The notes under the pieces: generated by a model | Seen by the model: only the letters and a program-made list of their open reading frames with translations | Database searches by the model: none | Told to the model about the DNA's origin: nothing | Translations under genes and position numbers: made by a program | Shown: positions 25,826 through 34,123 of the stretch, one piece after another | How positions within the stretch are numbered: the stretch's first letter is position 1 | How the letters are laid out: every line of letters begins with the position of its first letter | NCBI GenBank assembly: GCA_964533275.1 | Contig: CAZHJK010000012.1 | Span: forward strand, 1-64,000 | From: CAZHJK01 sp964533275 | Lineage (GTDB): Bacteria > Bacillota > Clostridia > Eubacteriales > Garciellaceae | Direction of reading: 5' to 3' | DNA length: 64,000 nt

Positions 25826-27250
25826 CTACTGCCTTATATCTAATAATATAGAACTTAATGCCTCAACAATATCTTCTATATCCTCTTCTAAGATAGTCCG
25901 CATATCAAAGCTTATTTGTTCTTTGTATATACGGGTAAAGATAGGCTTCTTATTATATCTTAAACTTTTCTCCAATTGATTTACTGTATAATTATCACTG
26001 TAGATACTTACTGCATATGTAGGTAATTGCTCTAGAGGCATAGCTCCTCCTCCGACTTGAGAAAAAGAGTCTACTATTTTAATGGTTGCAACCTTATCTA
26101 GATTATTCAATTGCATTTTATGCTTTAATTTTTTCGCTTTTTCATATAGGACTTCTTTATTCTCCGTCAGCATTCTAAGAGTGGGAATTCTCTTAAGTAC
26201 ATTTTCACCATCATCATATATTTTTAATGTAGCTTCTAACGCTACTAGGGTAAGCTTGTCAATCCTAAAGGCACGATTTAAAGGATGCTTCTTAATAATA
26301 TCAATATATTCCTTTTTCCCTACAATTACTCCTGCTTGAGGTCCACCTAGCAATTTATCCCCACTAAAAGTAACAATATCCATCCCTGCTTCTATGACAC
26401 TTTGTACTGTAGGTTCTGGAGAAAATCCATAGGTAGATAAGTCCAATAGAATGCCACTGCCAACATCCTCAATGGCAGGAAGCTTATGTTCTCTTGCTAA
26501 TTTAACTAATTCATGTGAAGAAACAGATTCTGTAAAACCTACTATTCTATAATTACTAGTATGTACCTTTAATAATGCTCCTGTATCCTCTGTTATAGCA
26601 TTCTTATAATCCCTTAAATGTGTTTTATTTGTAGAACCAACCTCCACTAATTTAGCACCGCTTTGTGCCATCACTTCAGGTATTCGAAATGACCCACCAA
26701 TCTCAACTAATTCTCCTCTAGAAACAATAACCTCTTTATTTTTTGCTAATGCACTTAAAACCAAAATCACAGCTGCTGCATTGTTGTTTACAACTATAGC
26801 ACTTTCAGCATCTGTAAGTTTACATAGTAACTTTTCTACATGATCATATCTTGATCCTCTTTTTCCCGTTTCTACATTCATTTCTAAAGTAGAGTATTCG
26901 CTAGCTACAGACCATATTGCTTCTTTAATTTCATTACTTAATAAAGAACGTCCTAGATTGGTATGAAGAACAACGCCAGTAGCATTTATTACCGATCTAA
27001 GGCTCATAGCTTTTTTCTTTTCTATTTTCTTAAGAATTGCATTAACTAATCTTTTTTCACAAAGATTGTATAAATTAATTTCATCATCTCTAAGCTTTAT
27101 TATTTCATTGCGTAGATCATCTAGTACTTCTCTAATACATTCTACAATGTTTTGATGGGAAGTGCTTTCATAAAATAATTTTATCTTGGATAAGGATAAA
27201 ATTTCATCTACTGACGGAATCTTTTTTAATAAATCATTTTTTAAATTCAA
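25826..27250 (-). CDS. selA: L-seryl-tRNA(Sec) selenium transferase SelA
   Basis: SelA is a PLP enzyme that converts Ser-tRNA-Sec to Sec-tRNA-Sec using selenophosphate. The 474-residue product shows the family core: SVINATGVVLHTNLGRS (about 86-102), ETGKRGSRYDHVEKLL, and the PLP-binding Lys299 in TFSGDKLLGGPQAG. The start is TTG at 27250 after GGAGGGAAAACA. It lies between selD and selB and is probably cotranscribed with both. Confidence 0.96.
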   Translation of the reverse strand: MNLKNDLLKKIPSVDEILSLSKIKLFYESTSHQNIVECIREVLDDLRNEIIKLRDDEINLYNLCEKRLVNAILKKIEKKKAMSLRSVINATGVVLHTNLGRSLLSNEIKEAIWSVASEYSTLEMNVETGKRGSRYDHVEKLLCKLTDAESAIVVNNNAAAVILVLSALAKNKEVIVSRGELVEIGGSFRIPEVMAQSGAKLVEVGSTNKTHLRDYKNAITEDTGALLKVHTSNYRIVGFTESVSSHELVKLAREHKLPAIEDVGSGILLDLSTYGFSPEPTVQSVIEAGMDIVTFSGDKLLGGPQAGVIVGKKEYIDIIKKHPLNRAFRIDKLTLVALEATLKIYDDGENVLKRIPTLRMLTENKEVLYEKAKKLKHKMQLNNLDKVATIKIVDSFSQVGGGAMPLEQLPTYAVSIYSDNYTVNQLEKSLRYNKKPIFTRIYKEQISFDMRTILEEDIEDIVEALSSILLDIRQ

Positions 27251-27286
27251 TGTTTTCCCTCCACAATATACACTTTTACTAATTCC

Positions 27287-28327
27287 TTATTTAACTATTA
27301 AATCTTTTTCTCCTTTTTGTATTACTCTCCCTATTGGTGCATAGGATGTTTTAAGTGTCTTTTCTAGCTTTGATAGTAATAATTGGGCTTTTTCCTCTTT
27401 AACTGATATTAATAATCCTCCCGAGGTTTGTGGGTCACATAAAATATCTTTAATGATAGGGGTAATATCTTCCCCCCATCCTGTTTTTTCTTCTATATAT
27501 TTCTTATTAGAATAGGTCCCTCCTGGCACCATCCCCATTTCACCTAATTCTATAGCATCTTCTATAATTGGTACACTATTATAGTCTATTTCGATAGTTA
27601 CATTACTAGCTATTGCCATTTCATATGCATGACCTAATAACCCAAATCCAGTTATATCAGTACATCCATTTACTCCTACTTCCTGCATTGCATTTCTTGC
27701 GTCTCTATTTAGATAGGACATTATAAATATAGCTTTATCAATAGCTTGGCTTGAGGCAAAATCTGCTTTTATAGCAGTATTTATTATTCCTACACCAATA
27801 GGTTTTGTAAGTATTAAAACATCCCCAGGCTTTGCATGTGAATTTGCTCTAAACTCCACCGGATGTACCATTCCTGTTACTGATAATCCATATTTAGGTT
27901 CATTGTCATCAACACTATGTCCTCCTACTAATAGAGCATTTGCTTCTATTATTTTATCAGCTCCTCCCCTTAATATCTCTCCTAATATTTCTGCTGGTAC
28001 ACATTTGGGAAAACATACTATATTCATAGCCGTTAGTGGTTTTCCTCCCATCGCGTATATATCACTTAAGGAATTAGCCGCAGCAATTTGCCCAAAAACA
28101 TAGGGGTCATCAATAATCGGTGTAAAAAAATCTAAGGTTTGAACTATAGCATTTTCATCGTCTATTTTATATATTGCAGCATCATCAGAGCTATCTAAAC
28201 CTACTAATAACCTATCATCTTTTTTTATATCTAATTTTTTTAAAACATTTGCTAAGGCTCCCGGCCCAATTTTAGCTGCTCAGCCAGAGCTTCTTGTCAT
28301 TTGTGTTAATCTATATTTTTCAGACAT
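27287..28327 (-). CDS. selD: Selenide, water dikinase SelD (itself a selenoprotein)
   Basis: SelD makes selenophosphate from selenide and ATP, the selenium donor for SelA. The frame starts at ATG 28327 and has TGA at codon 16 (28280-28282). Read as selenocysteine it gives the catalytic motif SSGUAAKIGPG with Sec16 and Lys19, where other SelD proteins have Cys or Sec. Total 346 residues, family length. A glycine-rich LLVGLDSSDDAAIY loop and the conserved DIYAMGGKP segment follow. Annotation from the first downstream ATG (28051) would lose the active site. A hairpin after the UGA could serve as SECIS. comEA lies 49 bp upstream. Confidence 0.95.
28251..28276 (-). promoter_or_regulatory. Candidate bSECIS hairpin of selD
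   Basis: Just 3' of the UGA, GCTAA pairs with TTAGC and GGC with GCC around a CGGGA loop, with a 5-nt bulge (AATTG) on the 5' side. The position suits a SelB-binding element; the loop lacks a clear GGU, so this is less certain than the grdB hairpin. Confidence 0.4.
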
Positions 28328-28376
28328 TTAATCATCATTCCTTCCTTCTGCTTCTTGTTCCCTATTCCCTAATACC

Positions 28377-29036
28377 TTAGATTTCTATTTTTTCCTTAAT
28401 ATCTTCATATATTTTATCGCCTATTCTATTAACTTGCTTAATTTCCTCTTTGCTCTTAAAACCTCCATTAGTCTCTCGGTATTTTATGATATTTCCAGCT
28501 ATAACATCCCCAATGCCGGATAAGGTTTTTAATTGTTCTAGACTAGCTGTATTAATATTAATTATATCATCATTGTGGTTATTTGTGTTATCGTTAACAT
28601 TAGCAATAATATTTTCCTTAGTAATCTCTCCCTTTTTAGGTATATAAATTTTTTCCTCATCCCTTAATTTCTGAGCTAAATTAACATACTCAAGATCTGC
28701 ATCTTCTGTTGCACCACCTAATTCTTCTATAGCTTCTATAAGTCTTGAACCTTCTTTTAAATTAATTACACCTGGATTTCTTACTTGTCCAACAATATGC
28801 ACCATAATCATATTTGTCTCTTCCTCTATATTATTATTATTAGTTTCATCCTCCTGTATATTATCTTCGTTAAACTTCTCTGTTTCCACTACTTTTTTAT
28901 CTTCTATGCCTGTTTGTTCTATTAATAATATAGATTTATTATTTTCATTATGATAATACCAGATACCTCCTGCTATTAGAAGAATTGCGCCAACTATTAT
29001 AAAATATACCTTTTTATCCTTCATAAAATCCTGCAT
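28377..29036 (-). CDS. comEA: ComEA family DNA-binding competence protein
   Basis: ComEA is the membrane-anchored DNA receptor for uptake. The 219-residue protein has one N-terminal membrane helix (about 11-27), an acidic Asn-rich linker, an SLBB domain (about 78-130, VHIVGQVRNPGVINLKEG and IYIPKKGE), a second Asn/Asp-rich linker, and a C-terminal helix-hairpin-helix pair (ININTASLEQLKTLSGIGD and INRIG-like VNRIGDKIYEDI). ATG at 29036 follows CGGAGGGATAAAT. It is separated from comEC by 22 kb, whereas many Firmicutes keep both in one operon. Confidence 0.9.
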   Translation of the reverse strand: MQDFMKDKKVYFIIVGAILLIAGGIWYYHNENNKSILLIEQTGIEDKKVVETEKFNEDNIQEDETNNNNIEEETNMIMVHIVGQVRNPGVINLKEGSRLIEAIEELGGATEDADLEYVNLAQKLRDEEKIYIPKKGEITKENIIANVNDNTNNHNDDIININTASLEQLKTLSGIGDVIAGNIIKYRETNGGFKSKEEIKQVNRIGDKIYEDIKEKIEI

Positions 29037-29113
29037 ATTTATCCCTCCGTTCCTTTCAATAATTCGACTTTTTATTTCTATTTCCTTTTATTTCTTGTAA
29101 TATTATATACCTA

Positions 29114-29141
29114 TTAAAAAACTTTTTTGATATACTATAAT
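29114..29141 (+). promoter_or_regulatory. Possible SigA promoter of the D,D-carboxypeptidase gene
   Basis: TATAAT at 29136-29141 with a weak TTAAAA (29114-29119) 16 nt upstream, 27 nt before the ATG. Confidence 0.4.
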
Positions 29142-29167
29142 AGTAAATCTCACCTTAGGAGGATATT

Positions 29168-30409
29168 ATGAGACAGAAAATTTTTTTTCTAACAATACTT
29201 TTATTATTTCTAATTACAAATACTTCTTTAGCTGCTGAACCAAACATTTTATCTCCCTCTGCACTTTTAATGGATAGTAAAACAGGACAAATTCTCTACG
29301 AAAAAAATATCGATGAAAAACTATATCCTGCTAGTACTACAAAGGTAATGACTGCTTTACTATTATTGGAAGATGGGGACTTAGAAAAAGTTGTGGAAAT
29401 AAATGAAGATGTTCCAAATTTAATTGAATTAGGTAGCAGTCAAATCTATTTAATACCTGGAGAAAAACTAACTCGAGAGCAATTGTTATATTCTTTATTG
29501 GTTGATTCTGCTAATGATGCAGCAGTGGCCATTGCTCAGGACATATCTGGCTCTGTTGAGAAATTTGCACAAAAAATGAATGAAAAAGCAAAAGAATTGG
29601 GTGCAATAAACACAAATTTTGTTAATCCCCATGGGCTACATGATGATAATCATTACACTACTGCTAAGGATTTATCTATTATAGCTAAAGAAGCAATGAA
29701 GAATCCAACATTTAGAAAAGTAGTAACAACTGATCGATATATAATTCCAGCAACCAATAAACAAGATACCCGCTATCTATATCTTACTAATCGTCTTATT
29801 AGAAATACAAGCTATAATAATTATCAATATGAAGGTGCTACCGGTATAAAAACTGGTTATACATCCAAAGCAAAATATGCTCTAATAGGAGGTGCTACTA
29901 GAAACAATCTTGACCTTATAACTGTAATATTAAATGGAGAAAGTACTCAAGTATATAAAGATACTCACTCCTTATTAGATTACGGTTTTGAAAATTTTCA
30001 GCGTGATATTGCAATAAAAGAAGGAGAAGTAGTAAAAGAAATACCACTTGATAAAAATAATGAATCTCTTTCAGTCTTAGCAAAGGAGACCTTTGAATAT
30101 TCACATCTTAAAAATAGTACCCAAGAAGTTACAGCCACTATAGAATTACCTGATGAAATACAACTACCTATTGAAAAAGGAGATGTACTTGGAACTTTAG
30201 CTTTTTCCATAGATAATAAAAAAATTGATTCTATACCCTTAATCGCAGATAAAAGTGTTGAAGCTCCAAATTCAATTTTATCTTTTTTTAGTAATTTAAA
30301 AATGTTTATTTGGTTAGGGATAGCAATTATATTGTTTTTTATATATAGAACCTATGTATATATTAGAAAAAAAAGAAGACGCAGGAAGCGCCTATTTAAA
30401 ATGAAATAA
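29168..30409 (+). CDS. D-alanyl-D-alanine carboxypeptidase (DacF/PBP5 type)
   Basis: A low-molecular-mass penicillin-binding protein that trims the terminal D-Ala of peptidoglycan stem peptides. The 413-residue product has a signal peptide (1-22, ending SLAAE), the three serine-peptidase motifs S56TTK, S114AN and K228TG, a C-terminal beta-rich domain (about 270-365), and a membrane helix (about 378-397) followed by a strongly basic tail rich in Lys and Arg. Family members use a C-terminal anchor. ATG at 29168 follows TTAGGAGGATATT. It could be the sporulation type DacF or a vegetative enzyme; the sequence does not decide. Confidence 0.9.
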   Translation: MRQKIFFLTILLLFLITNTSLAAEPNILSPSALLMDSKTGQILYEKNIDEKLYPASTTKVMTALLLLEDGDLEKVVEINEDVPNLIELGSSQIYLIPGEKLTREQLLYSLLVDSANDAAVAIAQDISGSVEKFAQKMNEKAKELGAINTNFVNPHGLHDDNHYTTAKDLSIIAKEAMKNPTFRKVVTTDRYIIPATNKQDTRYLYLTNRLIRNTSYNNYQYEGATGIKTGYTSKAKYALIGGATRNNLDLITVILNGESTQVYKDTHSLLDYGFENFQRDIAIKEGEVVKEIPLDKNNESLSVLAKETFEYSHLKNSTQEVTATIELPDEIQLPIEKGDVLGTLAFSIDNKKIDSIPLIADKSVEAPNSILSFFSNLKMFIWLGIAIILFFIYRTYVYIRKKRRRRKRLFKMK

Positions 30410-30420
30410 TATGATCGTTT

Positions 30421-30441
30421 TAAAAAGCAGTAATGCTGCTT
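30421..30441 (-). terminator. Terminator downstream of sdaAA
   Basis: AAGCAG/CTGCTT (30425-30430 with 30436-30441) around a 5-nt loop, followed on the minus strand by TTTTTA. It lies about 100 nt after the sdaAA stop, so the message would have a long structured 3' end. Confidence 0.55.
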
Positions 30442-30530
30442 CCTCTAGGTGGGACAACTAAGTGCATCAGCGCAATTTAGCAAGCTAAATTGGGTACCTG
30501 CTTATAGGGAAATCTAGTGTTTCTTTTTAG
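30442..30530. other. Structured intergenic stretch of unknown function
   Basis: Between dacF-like and sdaAA. It holds a perfect 9-bp hairpin with a 2-nt loop (30473-30481 with 30484-30492) and an outer helix TTCCTCTA/TAGGGAA with one bulge plus GGT/ACC. GC content is above that of the neighbours. TATACT on the minus strand at 30529-30534 could be a -10 box, but no -35 is evident. I do not recognise an RNA family. Confidence 0.4.
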
Positions 30531-30541
30531 TATAATTTATT

Positions 30542-31420
30542 TTATTGCCCAAAGATTTCCTTTTGTAATCTTTTACCAGTTGGAGTAGCTGCTAATCCCC
30601 CTAAAGCCGTTTCCCTTAGTTCGTATGGAAGAGATCTTCCCACCTTATACATTGCTTCGACAACCTCATCAAAGGGTATTATACTTTTTATCCCTGCCAA
30701 AGCCATATCTACACAAATCAGAGCATTTGCAGTACCAATTGCATTTCTTTTAGAACAAGGAGCTTCTACTAAGCCCGCAATAGGATCACAAACTAAACCC
30801 AATATATTTTTTATTGTCATTGCTGCAGCATGTAATGCCTGCTCTGGTGTACCACCTGCTAATTCTACAATTCCAGCAGCAGCCATAGCAGCAGCAGAGC
30901 CTGTTTCGGCTTGGCAACCTCCTTCAGCACCAGCTACAGTTGCATTTTGTGTGATAATATTTCCGATGCCTGCAGCTGTAAATAAAGCTTTGATTATATC
31001 TTCATCACAGGCTTTTAATCTTTCTGCAGATGTTAATAGTGTTCCAGGGATAATTCCACAAGATCCAGCAGTGGGAGCTGCTACGATTTGTCCCATTGCT
31101 CCATTTACTTCTGTTACCGCTAATGCAGCGCTTACAGCTTCAATCATATTTTCTCCAGATATAGATATATGATTCTTAAAAAATTTCTTCATCTTTTTTG
31201 CTTCTCCACCAATCATACCACTTACAGACTTAATATCTTCTTCTAACCCTTCATTTATAGAATGTCTCATTACTTCAAGACTATTTTTCATTTTTGACAT
31301 AATGTCTTCTAAGCTTTGCTCCGTTAACTCCATTTCACCCTCTATAACAATTTGAGAAATAGACTTATTTTTTTCTATACACAATTTTAATAATTCTTCT
31401 CCACTATGAAATTCTGTCAT
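30542..31420 (-). CDS. sdaAA: L-serine dehydratase, iron-sulfur type, alpha subunit
   Basis: Iron-sulfur serine dehydratase converts serine to pyruvate and ammonia. The 292-residue alpha subunit carries the cluster-binding core: GSCGIIPGTLL, GAEGGCQAETGSAAAMA, and GLVCDPIAGLVEAPC, with the conserved cysteines visible. The N-terminal 80 residues are the usual helical lead. ATG at 31420 follows ATGGGGTGTAACT. It lies 27 bp after sdaAB and forms the two-subunit Gram-positive type enzyme. In a Stickland organism this feeds pyruvate and links to glycine/serine exchange. Confidence 0.95.
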   Translation of the reverse strand: MTEFHSGEELLKLCIEKNKSISQIVIEGEMELTEQSLEDIMSKMKNSLEVMRHSINEGLEEDIKSVSGMIGGEAKKMKKFFKNHISISGENMIEAVSAALAVTEVNGAMGQIVAAPTAGSCGIIPGTLLTSAERLKACDEDIIKALFTAAGIGNIITQNATVAGAEGGCQAETGSAAAMAAAGIVELAGGTPEQALHAAAMTIKNILGLVCDPIAGLVEAPCSKRNAIGTANALICVDMALAGIKSIIPFDEVVEAMYKVGRSLPYELRETALGGLAATPTGKRLQKEIFGQ

Positions 31421-31447
31421 AGTTACACCCCATTTGTTTAGTATTAT

Positions 31448-32116
31448 TTATACTGAATTAATTATTACTGCATCTTCAATCTCTGATGTATTAAGAATAC
31501 TATCTAGTAAACCCTGTGGTATTGGTTGATCAGTTTCTACTATCATTGAAGCCATTTTCCCCTTTGTTTGCCTAAATACCTTCATAAAAGCAATGTTTAC
31601 ATTAAAGGCAGCTAATATTGTTGTAACCTTAGCGATAATCCCAGGTTTGTCTACATGTTTTGTAATTAAAGTGGGATATTGTCCAGTAAATTCTAATTCT
31701 AGTCCATTTATTTTTGTAATTTTTATATTTCCACCGCCTATAGAGGATCCAATCACATTAACCTTTCTATTACTTATAGTTATCATTTTCATTTCCACAG
31801 TATTTGGATGAGCATTCTCAATATTTATCAGCTGAAATTTAAACCTTAATCCCTGTTGTTCAGCTATTTGAAAGGCTTCCCTTAATCTAGAATCATGGGG
31901 TTCCATGCCTAAAATACCTGCAACTAAGGCTTTATCAGTACCATGACCTTTATAGGTGGCTCCAAAGGATCCATGTAAATAAAATATAACCTCTTTAATC
32001 TCTTCAGCAGCAATACTTCGACCCATTTTCCCTAATCGTGCTGCCCCAGCGGTATGTGAACTAGATGGCCCAACCATTATGGGACCTAAAATATCAAAGG
32101 TGCTATAATTTTTCAT
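31448..32116 (-). CDS. sdaAB: L-serine dehydratase, iron-sulfur type, beta subunit
   Basis: The beta subunit of the two-chain serine dehydratase, 222 residues. The opening STFDILGPIMVGPSSSHTAGAARLG is the family signature and the last 75 residues form an ACT domain (TLITKHVDKPGIIAKVTTIL). Start at ATG 32116, spaced correctly from GGAGAGATAACA; an ATG 24 nt upstream lies ahead of that ribosome site. sdaAA follows. A terminator of ridA precedes it, so it has either its own promoter or depends on read-through. Confidence 0.94.
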   Translation of the reverse strand: MKNYSTFDILGPIMVGPSSSHTAGAARLGKMGRSIAAEEIKEVIFYLHGSFGATYKGHGTDKALVAGILGMEPHDSRLREAFQIAEQQGLRFKFQLINIENAHPNTVEMKMITISNRKVNVIGSSIGGGNIKITKINGLELEFTGQYPTLITKHVDKPGIIAKVTTILAAFNVNIAFMKVFRQTKGKMASMIVETDQPIPQGLLDSILNTSEIEDAVIINSV

Positions 32117-32152
32117 TGTTATCTCTCCATTTCTAAACACTTATATCTTTGT

Positions 32153-32183
32153 AAAAAAGGTGGCTATATTAAATAGCCACCTT
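32153..32183 (-). terminator. Terminator downstream of ridA
   Basis: An 11-bp perfect stem AAGGTGGCTAT (32157-32167) with ATAGCCACCTT (32173-32183), followed on the minus strand by TTTTTTAC. Confidence 0.85.
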
Positions 32184-32198
32184 CCCAATATTATTTGT

Positions 32199-32585
32199 TT
32201 ATTCTGGTAGTACAGCTATAACTTCTATTTCAACGCTTACATCCTTTGGTAATCTTGCTACCTCAACACAGGAACGAGCAGGTTGCTTGTCTGTAAAATA
32301 TTGTGCATAAACCTCATTAACCTTGCCAAAATCATTCATATCTTTAATAAATACAGTTGTTTTTACCACATTTTCCATGCTAGTATTGGCAGCCTCTAAA
32401 ATAGCTTTAATATTTTCCAAAGACCTTTTAGTTTGAGCTTGAATATCTCCTTCTACTAATTCACCTGTTTCAGGAATAAATGGAACTTGTCCAGAAGTAT
32501 AAATAAAATTACCGATTTTCACCCCTTGGGAATAAGGTCCGATTGCAGCTGGTGCTTTAGAAGTGCTAATAATTTCTTTTTTCAT
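32199..32585 (-). CDS. ridA: RidA family reactive enamine/imine deaminase
   Basis: RidA hydrolyses the reactive enamine/imine intermediates released by PLP-dependent serine and threonine dehydratases. The 128-residue product shows [21 protein letters not shown], a central VFIKDMNDF, and the catalytic Arg in [15 protein letters not shown] at 32585 follows GAGAGGAGGAAATATT; an upstream in-frame ATG (32621) precedes this ribosome site and is rejected. It sits directly downstream of the threonine dehydratase gene, a direct functional match, and upstream of serine dehydratase. Confidence 0.94.
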   Translation of the reverse strand: MKKEIISTSKAPAAIGPYSQGVKIGNFIYTSGQVPFIPETGELVEGDIQAQTKRSLENIKAILEAANTSMENVVKTTVFIKDMNDFGKVNEVYAQYFTDKQPARSCVEVARLPKDVSVEIEVIAVLPE

Positions 32586-32715
32586 AATATTTCCTCCTCT
32601 CATTATCTTAGGAAATTGCATAAATATTTACTCTCTTATTTGCTTATGATTACAAATTATATGTAAATTCATCGTAGAACATTCTATATAGCAATTCCCT
32701 TAACTATATTATAAA

Positions 32716-33924
32716 TCAATCTTCTAAAATTATATACCCATTTTTTCTTAATATATCCTGTATCTCTTTTATATGTTTATGATTTTTTGTTTCTAATACT
32801 ATGGAAACCTCTTGGAATCCTATACTAACATAAGGTTTTAATCTAGTCTGGAAAATAGAATAAATATTAGCCTTTGTCTTTGCAACAAGTTCTAATAGAC
32901 TTTGAAGATTTCCCGGTTTGTCTGGAATGGAAACAACAATTTCAGCCATTCGCCCATTTTTCAATAAACAATTATCAATTATATTAATAACCATATTCAT
33001 ATCTATATTTCCGCCAGAAATTAAAGCAACAATGTTTTTATTTTCCATATCAATTTTATTGGACATTACCGCAGCCACAGAAGCCGCACCAGCACCCTCT
33101 GCTACTAACTTTTCATTTTCCATTAGTATTAATAATGCATTTGCCAATTCATCTTCTGAAACTACTACAATTTCATCAACATTGTCCTTTATAATGCTAT
33201 ATGTTAAATCTCCCGGAGTTTTTACAGCTATTCCATCTGCAATAGTATTTGCCGTTGATAATGTCTGTATTTCCCCTTCTTTTATTGAATTCTTCATACT
33301 CGAAGCATTTTCAGGTTCTACTCCGATAATTTTCACCTTAGGATTTAGAGCCTTAGCAGCAATTGCTATTCCAGAAATTAAACCACCACCACCAATGGGA
33401 ACTACAATAGCATCTACATCCTTTAATTCATCGAATATTTCCAAGGCAATTGTTCCCTGTCCAGCAATTACATAGGGATCATTAAATGGATGTAAAAAGG
33501 TAGCTCCTGATTCTCTTTGTATTTCTAGTGCCTTTTCATATGCTTCATCATAAACATTACCATGGAGAACTACTTTGGCACCAAAATCCTGAGTTGCTAT
33601 AACCTTAGCAACAGGTGCTCCAACTGGCATAACAATTGTAGAATCAATACCATAAGCAGTGGCACCTAGTGCCACCCCTTGAGCATGATTTCCAGCAGAA
33701 GATGCAATTACTCCTTTACTCTTCTGTTCTTCTGTTAAATTAGTTATCTTATTATAAGCGCCCCGAATTTTAAAGGATCCTGTTTTTTGTAAATTCTCAC
33801 ATTTTAAAAAAACTTGGTTACCACTTAGGGTAGATATTTTTTTACTTTGAATTAACTTAGTAGAAAAAATTACATCATTAATAGATTCTCTAGCTTTCTG
33901 AATATCTTCAAGGGATACTTTCAT
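32716..33924 (-). CDS. ilvA: Threonine ammonia-lyase (threonine dehydratase), PLP type
   Basis: Converts threonine to 2-oxobutyrate and ammonia. The 402-residue protein has the fold-II PLP domain (PLP Lys in KTGSFKIRGAYNK, glycine loop VPIGGGGLISG, SSAGNHAQGVA) and one C-terminal ACT domain (about 325-402, VSIPDKPGNLQSLLEL). Length and single ACT domain place it with the TdcB/IlvA group found in fermenting Firmicutes, so a catabolic role is at least as likely as isoleucine synthesis. Start at ATG 33924; the GTG 12 nt upstream overlaps the GGAG ribosome site. ridA follows 130 bp later. Confidence 0.9.
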   Translation of the reverse strand: MKVSLEDIQKARESINDVIFSTKLIQSKKISTLSGNQVFLKCENLQKTGSFKIRGAYNKITNLTEEQKSKGVIASSAGNHAQGVALGATAYGIDSTIVMPVGAPVAKVIATQDFGAKVVLHGNVYDEAYEKALEIQRESGATFLHPFNDPYVIAGQGTIALEIFDELKDVDAIVVPIGGGGLISGIAIAAKALNPKVKIIGVEPENASSMKNSIKEGEIQTLSTANTIADGIAVKTPGDLTYSIIKDNVDEIVVVSEDELANALLILMENEKLVAEGAGAASVAAVMSNKIDMENKNIVALISGGNIDMNMVINIIDNCLLKNGRMAEIVVSIPDKPGNLQSLLELVAKTKANIYSIFQTRLKPYVSIGFQEVSIVLETKNHKHIKEIQDILRKNGYIILED

Positions 33925-34082
33925 AGTTTTATTCACTCCTTTCCATTTTTATACTATTATTTATATAAAATCTTATCATAATAATCTATTAAACTTAACA
34001 ATTATAGAAAGATTGAGCAAAATTATATTAACTATTATGAACAAACCCCTATAATATATATTTATGTATAACAATATCTTAT

Positions 34083-34114
34083 AAATAAAAGCTAGCCATA
34101 TCTAGCTAGCTTTT
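34083..34114 (-). terminator. Terminator of leuS
   Basis: AAAAGCTAGC (34087-34096) pairs perfectly with GCTAGCTTTT (34105-34114), followed on the minus strand by TTTTATTTATA. Confidence 0.8.
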
Positions 34115-34123
34115 ATAACTATT

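Noticed and set aside
30421..30541. Possible signal recognition particle RNA: GGAAGCAGC on one strand, and CTAGGTGGG with CGCAAT on the other
   Set aside because: GGAAGCAGC falls at the 3' end inside a terminator rather than in the centre of a hairpin molecule, and the plus-strand reading has no room for the rest of the RNA before sdaAA.
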